A stretch of 64,000 nt of DNA from Paracoccus aestuarii (GTDB lineage Bacteria; Pseudomonadota; Alphaproteobacteria; Rhodobacterales; Rhodobacteraceae), in assembly GCF_028553885.1 (NCBI RefSeq), contig NZ_CP067171.1, positions 124,001 through 188,000 of the forward strand, read 5' to 3'. Made by a program: the position numbers and the translations under genes. The stretch's first letter is position 1; each line of letters opens with the position of its first letter. The notes beneath the pieces were generated by a model. It was not told the DNA's origin, ran no database searches, and saw nothing but the letters and a program-made list of their open reading frames with translations. Shown here in pieces: positions 33,008-45,197 of the stretch.

Positions 33008-36000
33008 ATGACCCAGCATCAGCCCGGCTTCGACACCTATCGCCTGGACGACCGCTATGACCGCCTGACCGGCCGGGTCTTTCTGACCGGCACGCAGGCG
33101 CTGGTGCGGATCATGCTGGATCAGGCGCGGCGCGACCGGGCGCGGGGCTGGACCACGGCGGGGCTGGTCTCGGGCTATCGCGGATCGCCGCTCGGCGGCC
33201 TGGATCTCGAGATGTGGCGCCAGAAGGCCCGCGTGGCCGAGGCGGGGGTCGAATTCCTGCCCGCCGTCAACGAGGATCTGGGCGCGACCGCGATCCTGGG
33301 CGCGCAGCAGGCCGTGCTGGATCCCGGCTGCCAGGTCGAGGGCGTGTTCTCGATGTGGTATGGCAAGGGGCCGGGGGTGGACCGGTCGGGCGATGCGCTG
33401 AAGCATGGCAATGCCTATGGATCCTCGGCCAAGGGGGGCGTGCTGGTCGTGGCGGGGGACGATCATGGCTGCGTGTCCTCGTCCATGCCGCATCAGTCGG
33501 ACGTGGCCTTCATGTCCTGGTTCATGCCGGTCCTGAACCCGGCATCGGTTGCAGAATACCTGTCCTTCGGCGAATACGGCATCGCGCTGTCGCGGTTTTC
33601 CGGCACCTGGGTCGGGTTCAAGGCGATCTCCGAGACGGTCGAATCCGGCCAATCGGTGGAGCTGCCCGAGGATCGCGCCTTCGTGCAGCCCGATTTCACC
33701 GGCCCGCAGGGCGGCATCCATGTGCGTCTGTCGGACCTGCCCAGCCCCGAGATCGAGACCCGGATCACCCACAAGCTGCGCGCCGTCGAGGCCTTCGTCG
33801 AGGCGAACCCCATCGACTGCCGGATCTATGACATTCCCGATGCGCGCTTCGGCATCGTGACCACCGGCAAGGGCCATCTGGACACGCTGGAGGCGCTGCG
33901 CCTGCTGGGTCTGGACGAGGCCGCCTGCCGCCGGCTCGGGATCGACATCTACAAGGTCGGCATGGTCTGGCCCTTGGCGCGCCGCGACGCGCTGGCCTTC
34001 GTCACCGGCAAGGACGAGGTGCTGGTGATCGAGGAGAAACGCGGCATCATCGAAAGCCAGTTCAAGGAATATTTCTACGACTGGCCCGGCGCCAAGCCCC
34101 GCAAGATGGTGGGCAAGCACCGATCCGCGGGCGACCCGCTGCTGCCATGGACGGGCGAGCTCGGCCCGCTGATGCTGGTCCCCGTGCTGGCCGAACGCCT
34201 GTCGCGTTTCTTCTCCGACGAGGGGCTGGCCGACCGCGCCCGCGCCCTGACCGAGACGCCCGCCCCGGTCCTGTCGGTGCCGGGCGCAACCCGCACGCCC
34301 TATTTCTGTTCGGGATGCCCGCATAACACCTCGACCAAGCTGCCCGAGGGCAGCCAGGCGGCCAGCGGCATCGGCTGTCATGTCATGGCCGGCTGGATGG
34401 ACCGCCAGACCTTGGGCTATGCCCAGATGGGCGGCGAGGGCGTGCCCATCGCCGTGGCGCAGCGCTGGAACGGCGGGCGGCACATGTTCCAGAACCTGGG
34501 CGAGGGGACCTGGTATCATTCCGGCTCGCTGGCGATCCGGCAGGCCATCGCGGCGGGCGCGAACATCACCTACAAGATCCTCTATAACGACGCGGTGGCG
34601 ATGACCGGCGGCCAGCCGGTGGACGGCCCGGTCAGCGTGCAGGCCATCGCGCAAAGCTGCCGGGCCGAGGGCGTGACCCGCATCGCCCTGGTCAGCGACA
34701 ATCCCGGCGCCTTCGATCTGCGTGATTTCCCGCACGGCACCACGCTGGACCATCGCGACCGGCTGGACGCCATCCAGCGCGAGCTGCGCGAGATCCGGGG
34801 CGTCACCGTGCTGATCTATGAACAGACCTGCGCGACCGAAAAGCGCCGCCGCCGCAAGCGCGGCAAGGCCGATGATCCCGCGCGTTTCGTGATGATCAAC
34901 GAGGCGGTCTGCGAGGGTTGCGGCGATTGCTCCATCGCCTCGAACTGCCTGTCGGTGGAGCCGGTCGAGACGCCCCTGGGCCGCAAGCGGCGCATCAACC
35001 TGTCATCCTGCAACAAGGATTTCAGCTGTCTGGACGGGTTCTGCCCCAGCTTCGTCACCATCGAGGGCGGGCGGCGCCGCAAGCCCGGCCCTGCCGCGCT
35101 GGACATGGGCGCGCTGCGCGCGGGCCTGCCGCAGCCCGCGATCCCGGCGCTGGACCGGCCCTTCGATCTGCTGGTGGCGGGCGTGGGCGGCACGGGCGTC
35201 GTGACGGTGGGCGCGCTGATCACCATGGCCGCCCATCTGGAGGGGCGGGGCGCCAGCGTGCTGGACTTCACCGGCTTCGCGCAGAAATTCGGCACGGTGC
35301 TGGGTTATGTCCGGCTGGCCCCGCGCCCGGACGACATCCATCAGGTGCGGATCGAGCGCGGCCATGCCGATGCGGTGATCGGCTGCGATGCGGTGGTCTG
35401 TTCGTCGCCCAAGGCCTCGGTCCATTACCGCGCCGGCACGCGGGTGGTGCTGAACCGCGCGCCGATGCCCACGGGCGATCTGGTCCTGAACCGCGATGCC
35501 GATCTGCGCATCCCCGAGCGCGAGGACCTGATCGCCCGCACCGTCGGCCCCGAAAACGTCACCGCCCGGGATTTCAACGCCGCCTCCGAGCGGCTGATGG
35601 GGGATGCGGTCTTTGCCAATATCATGGCGCTCGGCGCGGCATGGCAGCAGGGGCTGGTCCCGGTCAGCGAGGTCGCGCTGAAACAGGCGATCCTGCTGAA
35701 CGGCGTGGCGGTGGAGAAAAATTCCATGGCCTTCGATCTGGGCCGGGTGCTGGCCGCCGATCCCCAGGCCCTGGCCCCCGCCCCCATCCCCGCCGCGCCC
35801 GATGACACGGATGCGGTCATCGCCCATCGCGCGGGGCTGCTGCAGGCCTATCAGGACGCCGCCTATGCCGCGCGCTATCGCGACCGGCTGGCGGCGCTGC
35901 GCCGCGCCCTGCCTGCGGACAGCGATGCGGTGATGCGGCCTGCGGCGGAACAGCTTTACCGGATGATGGCCTTCAAGGACGAATACGAGGTCGCGCGGCT

Positions 36001-36413
36001 GCATGCCGACCCCGCCTTCGCCGCCCGCATCGCGGCCGAATTCGAGGGCGACTACACCATCCGCCACCACCTGGCGCCGCCGATGCTGCCGCGCGGGACG
36101 GATGGGCGGGGGCGGCCGCGCAAGACCGCCTTCGGGCCGTGGATGCGGCCCGTGCTGGCGGGGCTGGCGCGGCTGCGGGGGCTGCGGGGGCTGGGCCGAT
36201 CCCTTTGCCCGCACTGCCGACCGGCGGCTGGATGCCGCGCTGCTGGCATGGTTCGAGGGGGTGATGGACCGCATCGCCCGCGACCATGACCGCATCGGCC
36301 CGGATCGCGCCGTCCGCGCCTTGGCCGCGGTGGGCCAGATCCGCGGCTATGGCCCCGTGCGCCATGCCGCCGCCGACCGCATCCGCGCCGAGGTCGAGGC
36401 GCTCCTGGCCTGA
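33008..36413 (+). pseudogene. Fused indolepyruvate:ferredoxin oxidoreductase, frameshifted near the 3' end
   Basis: About 1134 residues if restored, the size of alphaproteobacterial one-chain enzymes combining IorA and IorB. It decarboxylates aryl pyruvates to aryl-acetyl-CoA with TPP and iron-sulfur clusters (CEGCGDCSIASNC, then SCNKDFSCLDGFC). The reading frame is intact to about 36185; then homology (WADPFARTADRRLDAAL to AEVEALLA) continues one base ahead to a TGA at 36411-36413. One extra G in the run at 36186-36190 explains it. As written, the protein would end at 36289 with about 33 aberrant residues. Sequencing error or recent mutation. Good AGGAGG site before the ATG. Confidence 0.85.
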
Positions 36414-36474
36414 CGGGCGCTTGCCGCCGGGCGGGCGCGCTGGCATCAAGGGCCAGTTCCGCCCGAGAGGTCAA

Positions 36475-37284
36475 ATGCACGCGAACCCCGCCGACCTGGC
36501 CCGACAGCTGGAGGTCTCGGCCCCCGGCTTCATCATCACGCTTTACGGCGACGTGGTGCTGCCGCGGGGCGGCGTCCTGGCCATGGCCAGCCTGATCGAC
36601 TGCTGCGCCATGGCGGGTTTCGGGGAAAACCAGGTCCGCACGGCGGTGTCGCGGCTGGTCGGCGCGGGGCGGCTGGCGGGCGAACGGCGCGGGCGGCGCA
36701 GCTTCTATCGGCTGACCGATGCGGCGCGGGACGAATTCCAGCATGCGGCGGCGCTGATCTATCGCCCCGACGCGCGCCCATCGGGCTGGTGGCTGCTGCG
36801 GCTGGATCAGGACCCGACCGAGGACCAGCGCCGCGCCCATCACTTGGCGCCGGTGGGGGGCGGCTGCTGGCTGGCACCTGATGGCGGGTCCTTTCCCGCG
36901 GGCGCGATGCCCGTCATGCGCGCACCCGCCGATGATCCGGGCCTGGTGCCGGGCATCGCGGGTTTCTGGGATCTGGAGGGGGTGGCGGTGCGCTACGCCC
37001 GCCTGCTGCGCGTCTTCTCGGATCTGCCGCAGGGGCCGCAGCCCTTGGCGGAACGGCTGCTGCTGGTCCATGGCTGGCGGGCGGCGCGGCTGCGCGACCC
37101 GCTGCTGCCCGATGCGCTGCTGCCCGCCGATTGGGCGGGGCGGCGGGCGCAGGACCTGTTCCGCGACCGCTATCTGCGCCTCTGCCCCGGGGCCGAGGCG
37201 CAGATCGCGTCACTGGATGGCGGCGACGGCCCCCTGCCCGCGCAAAGCGCCGACAGCCGGTCTCGCCAGGCCGCTTTGTCCTAG
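36475..37284 (+). CDS. paaX: PaaX-family transcriptional repressor
   Basis: 269 residues. An N-terminal winged helix (GFIITLYGDVVLPRGG to NQVRTAVSRLVGAGRLAGER) precedes the PaaX central and C-terminal domains. Known members repress phenylacetate degradation and release DNA on binding phenylacetyl-CoA. Here it follows the indolepyruvate oxidoreductase by 61 bases, whose products are aryl-acetyl-CoA thioesters, so product sensing is an attractive inference. The TAG stop is shared as CTAG with the convergent DUF2934 gene. Confidence 0.85.
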   Translation: MHANPADLARQLEVSAPGFIITLYGDVVLPRGGVLAMASLIDCCAMAGFGENQVRTAVSRLVGAGRLAGERRGRRSFYRLTDAARDEFQHAAALIYRPDARPSGWWLLRLDQDPTEDQRRAHHLAPVGGGCWLAPDGGSFPAGAMPVMRAPADDPGLVPGIAGFWDLEGVAVRYARLLRVFSDLPQGPQPLAERLLLVHGWRAARLRDPLLPDALLPADWAGRRAQDLFRDRYLRLCPGAEAQIASLDGGDGPLPAQSADSRSRQAALS

Positions 37285-37541
37285 GACTTGCGCTGTTCGC
37301 GGCGATGGGGTTCGTCGCCCGCGACATTCGGGGGGGAATGACCCTCCTCCTGGCCGCGATCGGTGGGCTTGCCGTAATCCGGGGTGCCTTGGGCGGGCGC
37401 GTCGTCGGACGTGCCGCCCTCGGCCTTCACCTCGGCCTCGGCGCGGGCCCAGTGATCGGACTCGCGCCCCTCGGGGCAGCCCTCGCTTTCCCAGATCTTG
37501 TGCGCGCGGGCGCGGATCATCTCGTCCTGGTCGTTCGTCAT
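37281..37541 (-). CDS. DUF2934-domain small protein
   Basis: 86 residues. The N-terminal part has the DUF2934 pattern (IRARAHKIWESEGCPEGRESDHW, shown in part as HKIWESEGCPEGRESDHW); the tail is charged and probably disordered. Family function unknown. Two ATGs lie in tandem; I choose the second (37541) because GGAGG is five bases from it. Such genes are often found next to glycogen and stress genes, and glgX follows here. The stop overlaps that of paaX in one CTAG. Confidence 0.85.
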   Translation of the reverse strand: MTNDQDEMIRARAHKIWESEGCPEGRESDHWARAEAEVKAEGGTSDDAPAQGTPDYGKPTDRGQEEGHSPPNVAGDEPHRREQRKS

Positions 37542-37568
37542 CATATCCTCCTGTGATGTGACGGTGGA

Positions 37569-39606
<2,038 letters not shown>

Positions 39607-39614
<8 letters not shown>

Positions 39615-40761
39615 GAAGGCCTCGGCGGGGGATGGAGGGAGGGGTGACGGACCGGCGGATGCCCGCATAGGCGGCGCGGCGGTCCAGCATGGCTTGGGTG
39701 ATCAGCACGGTGCCGCCGGGGGTGCGGGTGAACCAGCGGGCATCCTCGGCCGCGTCGTCGCCGGTGACCAGGCCCGGCGGGACCTGCGCGCCGGGGGCGA
39801 CCAGCGTGGCGGTCAGCCGCGCGGAATGGGGCACGACGGCGCCGGGCATGGCGACGCTGCCGCGGCCCAGATACCAGTCGGATGCCGGGCAGGCGAAGGG
39901 CAGGCGCGCGGGTTCGGCATTCACGAAATCCAGCTGCGCCAAGCGCAACGCGTCCAGCGTGCCGACATCGCGCCAATAGGCCTGGCCGGACGGCCCGGCG
40001 GGCAGGGTCCAGGCAAAGGCCTCGGCCCGGTCGACGGCATGGGGGATGATGTCATGGCCGAAATCCAGCGCCGGATGGGTGCCCTCGAACAGCGCCAGCC
40101 GCAGCCAGTCGCGGCGGAAGACATAGATCCCCATCGAGGCCAGCGCCATGTCGGGCCGCCCGACCATCGCGGCGGGCCGTTCGGGCTTTTCCGCGAAGGA
40201 CTGGATCAGCCCCGCGCCGTCGGCCTGCATGACGCCGAAGGCGCGCGCCTCGGCCAGGGGGACGGGGTTCACGGCCACGGTCACCGCCGCGCCCGATGCC
40301 CGATGCGCCGCCAGCAGGGCGCCGTAATCCATGTCATAGACGTGATCGGCGGACAGGATCATCACGAGATCCTCCGGGCCCTCGGTCAGCAGGTCCCAGC
40401 ATTTGCGGGCCGCATCGGCGGTGCCGTGGTAATCGCCCTGCCCGTCGCGCAGGACCAGCCCGCCCTTGTCGAAGCAATGGCCCCACCGGGTCCGCAAATG
40501 GTGATGCAGGCTGCGCGGCGCGTATTGGGTGGCCACGACCAGCCGCCGCAGGCCCGACCGGGCAGCATTGGCCATGGCGAAATCGACGATCCGGTTCGAC
40601 CCGGCAAAGGGCACGGCGGGCTTGCTGTCGACGGCGGTCAGCTGCTGCAGGCGCGTCCCCTGCCCGCCGGCCAGCAGCAGGCAGGCCACGTCCGACAGAG
40701 GCGGCGTCTCGGGGCAGCGGGTGCGGGCGGACAGCAGGCGAAGGGGGCGAAGCACGGACAT
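39607..40761 (-). CDS. glgC: Glucose-1-phosphate adenylyltransferase (ADP-glucose pyrophosphorylase), short form
   Basis: 384 residues, shorter than typical GlgC (about 420-430). The nucleotidyltransferase N-terminus LLLAGGQGTRLQQLT, the KPAVPFAGSNRIVDFAMANA region and SADHVYDMDY are clear. The C-terminal beta-helix is reduced, with few hexapeptide turns, so allosteric behaviour may differ. It makes ADP-glucose for glucan or possibly sugar-phosphate synthases. The start at 40761 is chosen where homology begins; glgX follows with an overlap. Confidence 0.88.
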
Positions 40762-40879
40762 GGCGGGGATCCTCGGGGCCGGCGCTGACGGTTTGCCCGA
40801 CCGCGACGCCGGAGGGGGGAACGGCGACGCAGTCGGGCATGGGGCGAACCGTTTCACGCCAGAGTTGTTCCTGTGATCG

Positions 40880-43144
40880 TCAATTATCAATCCGCGTCCA
40901 GCCGGGCCCATGGGCCAGCAGCGCCACATGACAGCCATCCGGCCCGGTCCAGTGCAGGATTGCCGCCGGATCGGGCCGCGCTGCCGCCCCTTGCGGCAGT
41001 TGCAGATGCGCGGTCAGGCGACGCTCGCCCTCGTGCCGGGTCAGGGTCAGGCCGCCCGCATCGATGGTCAGATCGACCTCGGCCCGGGCCAGCCAGTCGC
41101 GGTGATCGGCCCGCAGGCGCAGCAGCGCGCGGGTCCAGCGATGCTTGACGGCGGATGGGTCATCGCCGGTCGCGGGGGCGGTCAGGGCGCGCCACGCGAC
41201 GGGGCGGCGGTTGTCGGGATCGGTCAGGGCCAGGAACCGCGCTTCGGTCCCCTGATAGATGTCGGGAAAGCCCGGCATCAGCATCTTGCAGACCAGCTGC
41301 GCCAGCATCAGCGCATCGCCGCGATCCGTCAGCGCCGTCAGCGCGGCGGGCCGGTCGCGGTCCCATTCCGCCAGCAGCGCGCGGCCCAGATCGCCCGCGG
41401 CCTGTTCCAGCGCCGCGTCGGGGCGGGTCCAGAAGCTGGTCTGCTTGGCCTCGCGCAGGGCCTTTTCCAGATGCGCGGCGATCCGGTCCCCGGCCTCGGG
41501 CGCGCCCTGCAGGGCCAGCGCCGTCTGCAGGACATACCAGCGCCATTGCGGGTCAAGATCCCCGGCCAGACCCCGCGCCTGGTCGTCCAGCTCGGTCAGC
41601 GCATCGGGCAGATGGCTGGCGGCGATGATGCGGGCGCGGGCATCCTCGGACCGCTTGCTGTCATGGGACGAGGTCAGCACCATGTCGCCCGGCCTGCGCG
41701 CCCGCAGCAGGGCCAGCGCCTCGGCGGCGTCCACGGCGGGATGGTCGGGTTCGGCCCCCACCTCGTTGGCGGCCAGATAGCGGGTCCAGCGAAAGCCCGC
41801 CGTATCCTCCTGCGCCTTGGCCAGCAGCGCGCCCGAGACCTGCTGCAGGCGAAAGACGAAATCGCGCTGCGCGGCATTGGCGGGCGCGGCCCAGATGCCG
41901 GCCAGCACCCGCACCGCCCGGTCGCAGCGCAGATCGCGCGCGGCGCGGTCGGCCACGGCCGCGATCATCGCGCGGTCCTCACCATCCGCGCCCCGATCGG
42001 TGACATAGCTGCGATAGCGCGGGATCGCGGTCAGCAGGGCGGTCACCGCCTCGCGCAGTGTCTCGGGGCCGAAATCGGCATCGGTGACGGGCTGGACCGC
42101 GCGTTCGGCCAGCCGCGCCATCTGGCGACGCTCGGCGGCCAGTTCATGGTCCAGAACGTCATGCTTGGCGCGCATCAGGGCCTGGGGGAAATCCTCGGCG
42201 ATGCCGGTCGTCTGCCGCCAATGGGCATCAAGGCGCGCGATGCCGTCCACCCGGGTCAGCATCCGCGTCAGCAGACAGCCCGCCTCGTAGCCGGTGGTGC
42301 CCGCGACGGGCCAAGCGGGGGGCAGCGGCTCGTCCCCGGTCAGGATCTTCTCGACCCAGACCGGGATGCCGGGGACCGCATCGGCCAGCCGCGCCAGATA
42401 GCCCGCCGGATCGACCAGCCCGTCGACATGATCCACCCGCAGCCCCTGGACCAGCCCCTGCCGGACCAACGCGGTGATCAGCGCATGGGTGTCGTCGAAG
42501 ACGCGCGCATCCTCGACCCGCATGCCGATCAGGTCGGTGACGTTGAAGAAACGCCGATGCGTGATCGCGTCGCGTTCCTTGGCGGCGGGAACCAGGCGCC
42601 AGTGCTGCGCCTCGTGCAGGGCGCGCAGATCATCGGTTGCGTCCGAGCCTTGGGCCAGCGGGATGGACAGATCGCCCATATGCCACTGCCCGTCGGCCAC
42701 ATGGAAATCGCCTTGACGCAGCATCTGCTCGAAGGGTTGGGGCAGCCATGGCAGGACCAGCGGTCCGGCCTGCCAGTCGATGTCGAAATGCCGCGCATGG
42801 GGGCTGGCCCGGCCGCGCGCCAGCACATCGGCCAGCCAGGGATTTTCGACCGAAAACGCGGTATGGTTCGGCACGATGTCCAGGATGATGCCCAGCCCCC
42901 GGTCGCGGGCGGCGCGGGCCAAGGCCTCGAACCCCTCGCGGCCCCCCAGGGCGGGGTCGATCCGGGTCGGGTCGGTCACGTCATAGCCATGGGTCGATCC
43001 CTGCCGCGCCGCAAAGATCGGCGAGAGATAGAGATGCGAGACCCCAAGCCCCGCGATCGCATCCAGCCGCCCGGCCAGGGTGTCGAAATCCACCCCCTCG
43101 CGCAGCTGGACACGGAAGGTGGCGGTCGGAATGCGGGGGATCAT
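40880..43144 (-). CDS. treY: Maltooligosyltrehalose synthase TreY
   Basis: 754-residue GH13 enzyme turning the reducing end of maltooligosaccharides into a trehalosyl end. N-terminal PTATFRVQLREGVDFDTL, LYLSPIFAARQGSTHGYDV, DIVPNHTAFS, LRVDHVDGL and the C-terminal LMPGFPDIYQGTE match the family. Its start overlaps the treZ stop (ATGA), as expected for a TreZ-TreY operon. Intracellular trehalose synthesis from glucan, relevant to desiccation and salt stress. Confidence 0.95.
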   Translation of the reverse strand: MIPRIPTATFRVQLREGVDFDTLAGRLDAIAGLGVSHLYLSPIFAARQGSTHGYDVTDPTRIDPALGGREGFEALARAARDRGLGIILDIVPNHTAFSVENPWLADVLARGRASPHARHFDIDWQAGPLVLPWLPQPFEQMLRQGDFHVADGQWHMGDLSIPLAQGSDATDDLRALHEAQHWRLVPAAKERDAITHRRFFNVTDLIGMRVEDARVFDDTHALITALVRQGLVQGLRVDHVDGLVDPAGYLARLADAVPGIPVWVEKILTGDEPLPPAWPVAGTTGYEAGCLLTRMLTRVDGIARLDAHWRQTTGIAEDFPQALMRAKHDVLDHELAAERRQMARLAERAVQPVTDADFGPETLREAVTALLTAIPRYRSYVTDRGADGEDRAMIAAVADRAARDLRCDRAVRVLAGIWAAPANAAQRDFVFRLQQVSGALLAKAQEDTAGFRWTRYLAANEVGAEPDHPAVDAAEALALLRARRPGDMVLTSSHDSKRSEDARARIIAASHLPDALTELDDQARGLAGDLDPQWRWYVLQTALALQGAPEAGDRIAAHLEKALREAKQTSFWTRPDAALEQAAGDLGRALLAEWDRDRPAALTALTDRGDALMLAQLVCKMLMPGFPDIYQGTEARFLALTDPDNRRPVAWRALTAPATGDDPSAVKHRWTRALLRLRADHRDWLARAEVDLTIDAGGLTLTRHEGERRLTAHLQLPQGAAARPDPAAILHWTGPDGCHVALLAHGPGWTRIDN

Positions 43145-44817
43145 GGGCGGGCCTTCACGGTCAGGAGGTAATCGGAACCGGCCTGCCCGACCCGAAGGTC
43201 CGGGCGGGGCAGCGGGGCGGGGTCGGGCTGTCCGAAGGCCAGCGAGATCGCCAGCCCGCCTGCCGGAAAGCGCCATTCGGCCCGGATCAGGCCCGGCCCG
43301 TCGCGGCTGACCCGCGTCTCGGGGCGGCCCGACCGCAGCAGGGGCACGACAAGGGCGCTGCGAAAGGCCAAGGCGCGGCGGGTCAGGTTCATCCAGGACC
43401 GGGCATCGGCATCATCGGCCCAGCCAAGGCGGCTGGCGGCGAATGTGGCGGGGTCCATCGGGTCGGGCCCCGGCCCGTCGCTGGCGGCGATGCCCGCGAA
43501 TTCGCGGGCCCGGCCGGTGCGGATCGCTTGGGCCAGATCGCCGGAATAATCGGCGAAATACTGGAAGGGCGCGGTCTCGCCCCGTTCCTCGCCCATGAAG
43601 ACCATGGGGATGAAGGGCGCGACCAGCAGCAGCCCATAGGCCACCCGCACCCCATGCGGATCGGCCAGCGTGATCAGCCGGTCGCCCTGCGCGCGGTTGC
43701 CGATCTGGTCATGGGTCTGGATCGCATTGACGAAGCCCGTGGGCGGCAGGTGGCTGCAATCGGCGCCGCGCGGATGGTCGAGGCCCGGGCGCGGCTGGCC
43801 CTGTTCGACATGGCCGCGTTCCAGCGCCAAGGCCAGATCGCCCACCGGATCGACCGCGAAGCTGGCGTAATAGCCGTCATCCTCGCCGGTCAGGGCGCAA
43901 TGAACCGCATGGTGGAAATCGTCGTTCCAGCTGGCGTCATAGCCTGCCTCGCGCAGCGCGGGCAGGTTGCGGTCATCCTCGGTGATCAGGTGGCGGGGCG
44001 GGGTCAGCCCGGCCACCTCGCGCGCCAGATCGGTCAGGAAATCCTGCGCGCCGGGGCCGGTGATCTGATGGACCGCGTCCAGGCGCAGCCCGTCGAAGCC
44101 CGCATCGCGCAGCCAATGCATCGCGCATTGCGTCCAGAAGCCCCGGACCTCCGGGCGGGAAAAGTCGATGGCCGCGCCCCAAGGCGTCTGGCGCGCCGCA
44201 TCGAAGAACGGGGGCGCGGCATGATGCAGCCACGCGCCCTCGGGGCCAAAATGGTTCATCACCAGGTCCAGGATGACCATCAGCCCCGCATCATGGGCGC
44301 GGGCGATGAAATCGGCCAGATCCTGCGGGCCGCCATAGGCGGGATGCAGCGCGAAGGGCAGCACCCCGTCATAGCCCCAGCCCCGGTCGCCCGGAAACTG
44401 GCCGATGGGCATCAGCTGGATCGCGGTGAAGCCCAGTTGGGCCAGCCCCTCCAGCCGCGACGCCGCGGCCTGCAGCGTGCCCTCGGGCGTGAAGCATCCC
44501 AGATTCAGTTCATAGATCACCGCCTCGGCCCAGTCCCGGCCGGACCATGCGGGGGGCGTGACGGCGCAGGCGGGGATGGAGGGCGCATCGACGCCCCCGT
44601 CCTGCAGCCTGCTGGCCGGGTCGGGCATCACCTGGCCGTCGACATCTAACCGGTAGCAGCTGCCGGGCACCGGCGCGTCCCACCAGCCATCCGCATCGCG
44701 GGTCATGGGGTGACGGCCCTCGGACGTGACCAAACGCACATCGCGCGCCTCGGGCGCCCAGAGCGCCGCGCGCCAGCCGTCCCCGTCCCGCCGCGGGCCC
44801 CAGATCGCCGTCCCCAT
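43141..44817 (-). CDS. treZ: Maltooligosyltrehalose trehalohydrolase TreZ
   Basis: 558 residues. It releases trehalose from the product of TreY. CBM48-like N-terminus, then a GH13 barrel with GYDGVLPFALHPAYGGP, DLVMNHFGPEG, GLRLDAVHQI and ITEDDRNLP, and FMGEERGE near the end. The ATG at 44817 has AGGGGG upstream. Directly precedes treY. Confidence 0.94.
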   Translation of the reverse strand: MGTAIWGPRRDGDGWRAALWAPEARDVRLVTSEGRHPMTRDADGWWDAPVPGSCYRLDVDGQVMPDPASRLQDGGVDAPSIPACAVTPPAWSGRDWAEAVIYELNLGCFTPEGTLQAAASRLEGLAQLGFTAIQLMPIGQFPGDRGWGYDGVLPFALHPAYGGPQDLADFIARAHDAGLMVILDLVMNHFGPEGAWLHHAAPPFFDAARQTPWGAAIDFSRPEVRGFWTQCAMHWLRDAGFDGLRLDAVHQITGPGAQDFLTDLAREVAGLTPPRHLITEDDRNLPALREAGYDASWNDDFHHAVHCALTGEDDGYYASFAVDPVGDLALALERGHVEQGQPRPGLDHPRGADCSHLPPTGFVNAIQTHDQIGNRAQGDRLITLADPHGVRVAYGLLLVAPFIPMVFMGEERGETAPFQYFADYSGDLAQAIRTGRAREFAGIAASDGPGPDPMDPATFAASRLGWADDADARSWMNLTRRALAFRSALVVPLLRSGRPETRVSRDGPGLIRAEWRFPAGGLAISLAFGQPDPAPLPRPDLRVGQAGSDYLLTVKARP

Positions 44818-44887
44818 CGTCACCCCCTGCGGCCAATTGCACAGATCAATGTGCGGCGCGGCAGGGCGTTCCCAGGGCGCGCAAATA

Positions 44888-45106
44888 TCAGTTGGCGGCG
44901 GCGGTCCGCGGGGTGATGCCGATGAAAAGACGGGCACCGTCGGGGGTCACGGCCCAGACCGCCAGGTCCTCGACCTCGACGGTGAGGGGCTGGTCCTCGC
45001 AGGCGGCCTCCATGACCACGGCCAGGTTCTGCAGCATTTCGCGCGTGAATGCGGCCGTCATCGCGGCCGCGCCGCCTTGTCGTCCCGGGACGATCTGATG
45101 CGTCAT
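44888..45106 (-). CDS. Unrecognised 72-residue protein, paralogue of the luxI-linked small protein
   Basis: The ATG at 45106 has GAGGG five bases upstream. After a 15-residue variable start, the core from MTAAFTREMLQNLAVV to LFIGITPR parallels the gene at 14175-14384: TA-x-F-x-R-x-M, then AxxED, L-x-VEV, W and G-x-R-x-F-x-G. I count about 16 identities in 50 aligned residues, plus many conservative changes. No known family comes to mind. It lies 70 bases upstream of treZ on the same strand and may share a transcript with the trehalose genes. Confidence 0.75.
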   Translation of the reverse strand: MTHQIVPGRQGGAAAMTAAFTREMLQNLAVVMEAACEDQPLTVEVEDLAVWAVTPDGARLFIGITPRTAAAN

Positions 45107-45197
45107 GAATACCCTCGAACATCGAACTTTACACAATCTGCATTCTAGCAAGGGCCGGGCCGTCTGGCCAGCAAACAAATGGCAGCGCGCGGGCCGG

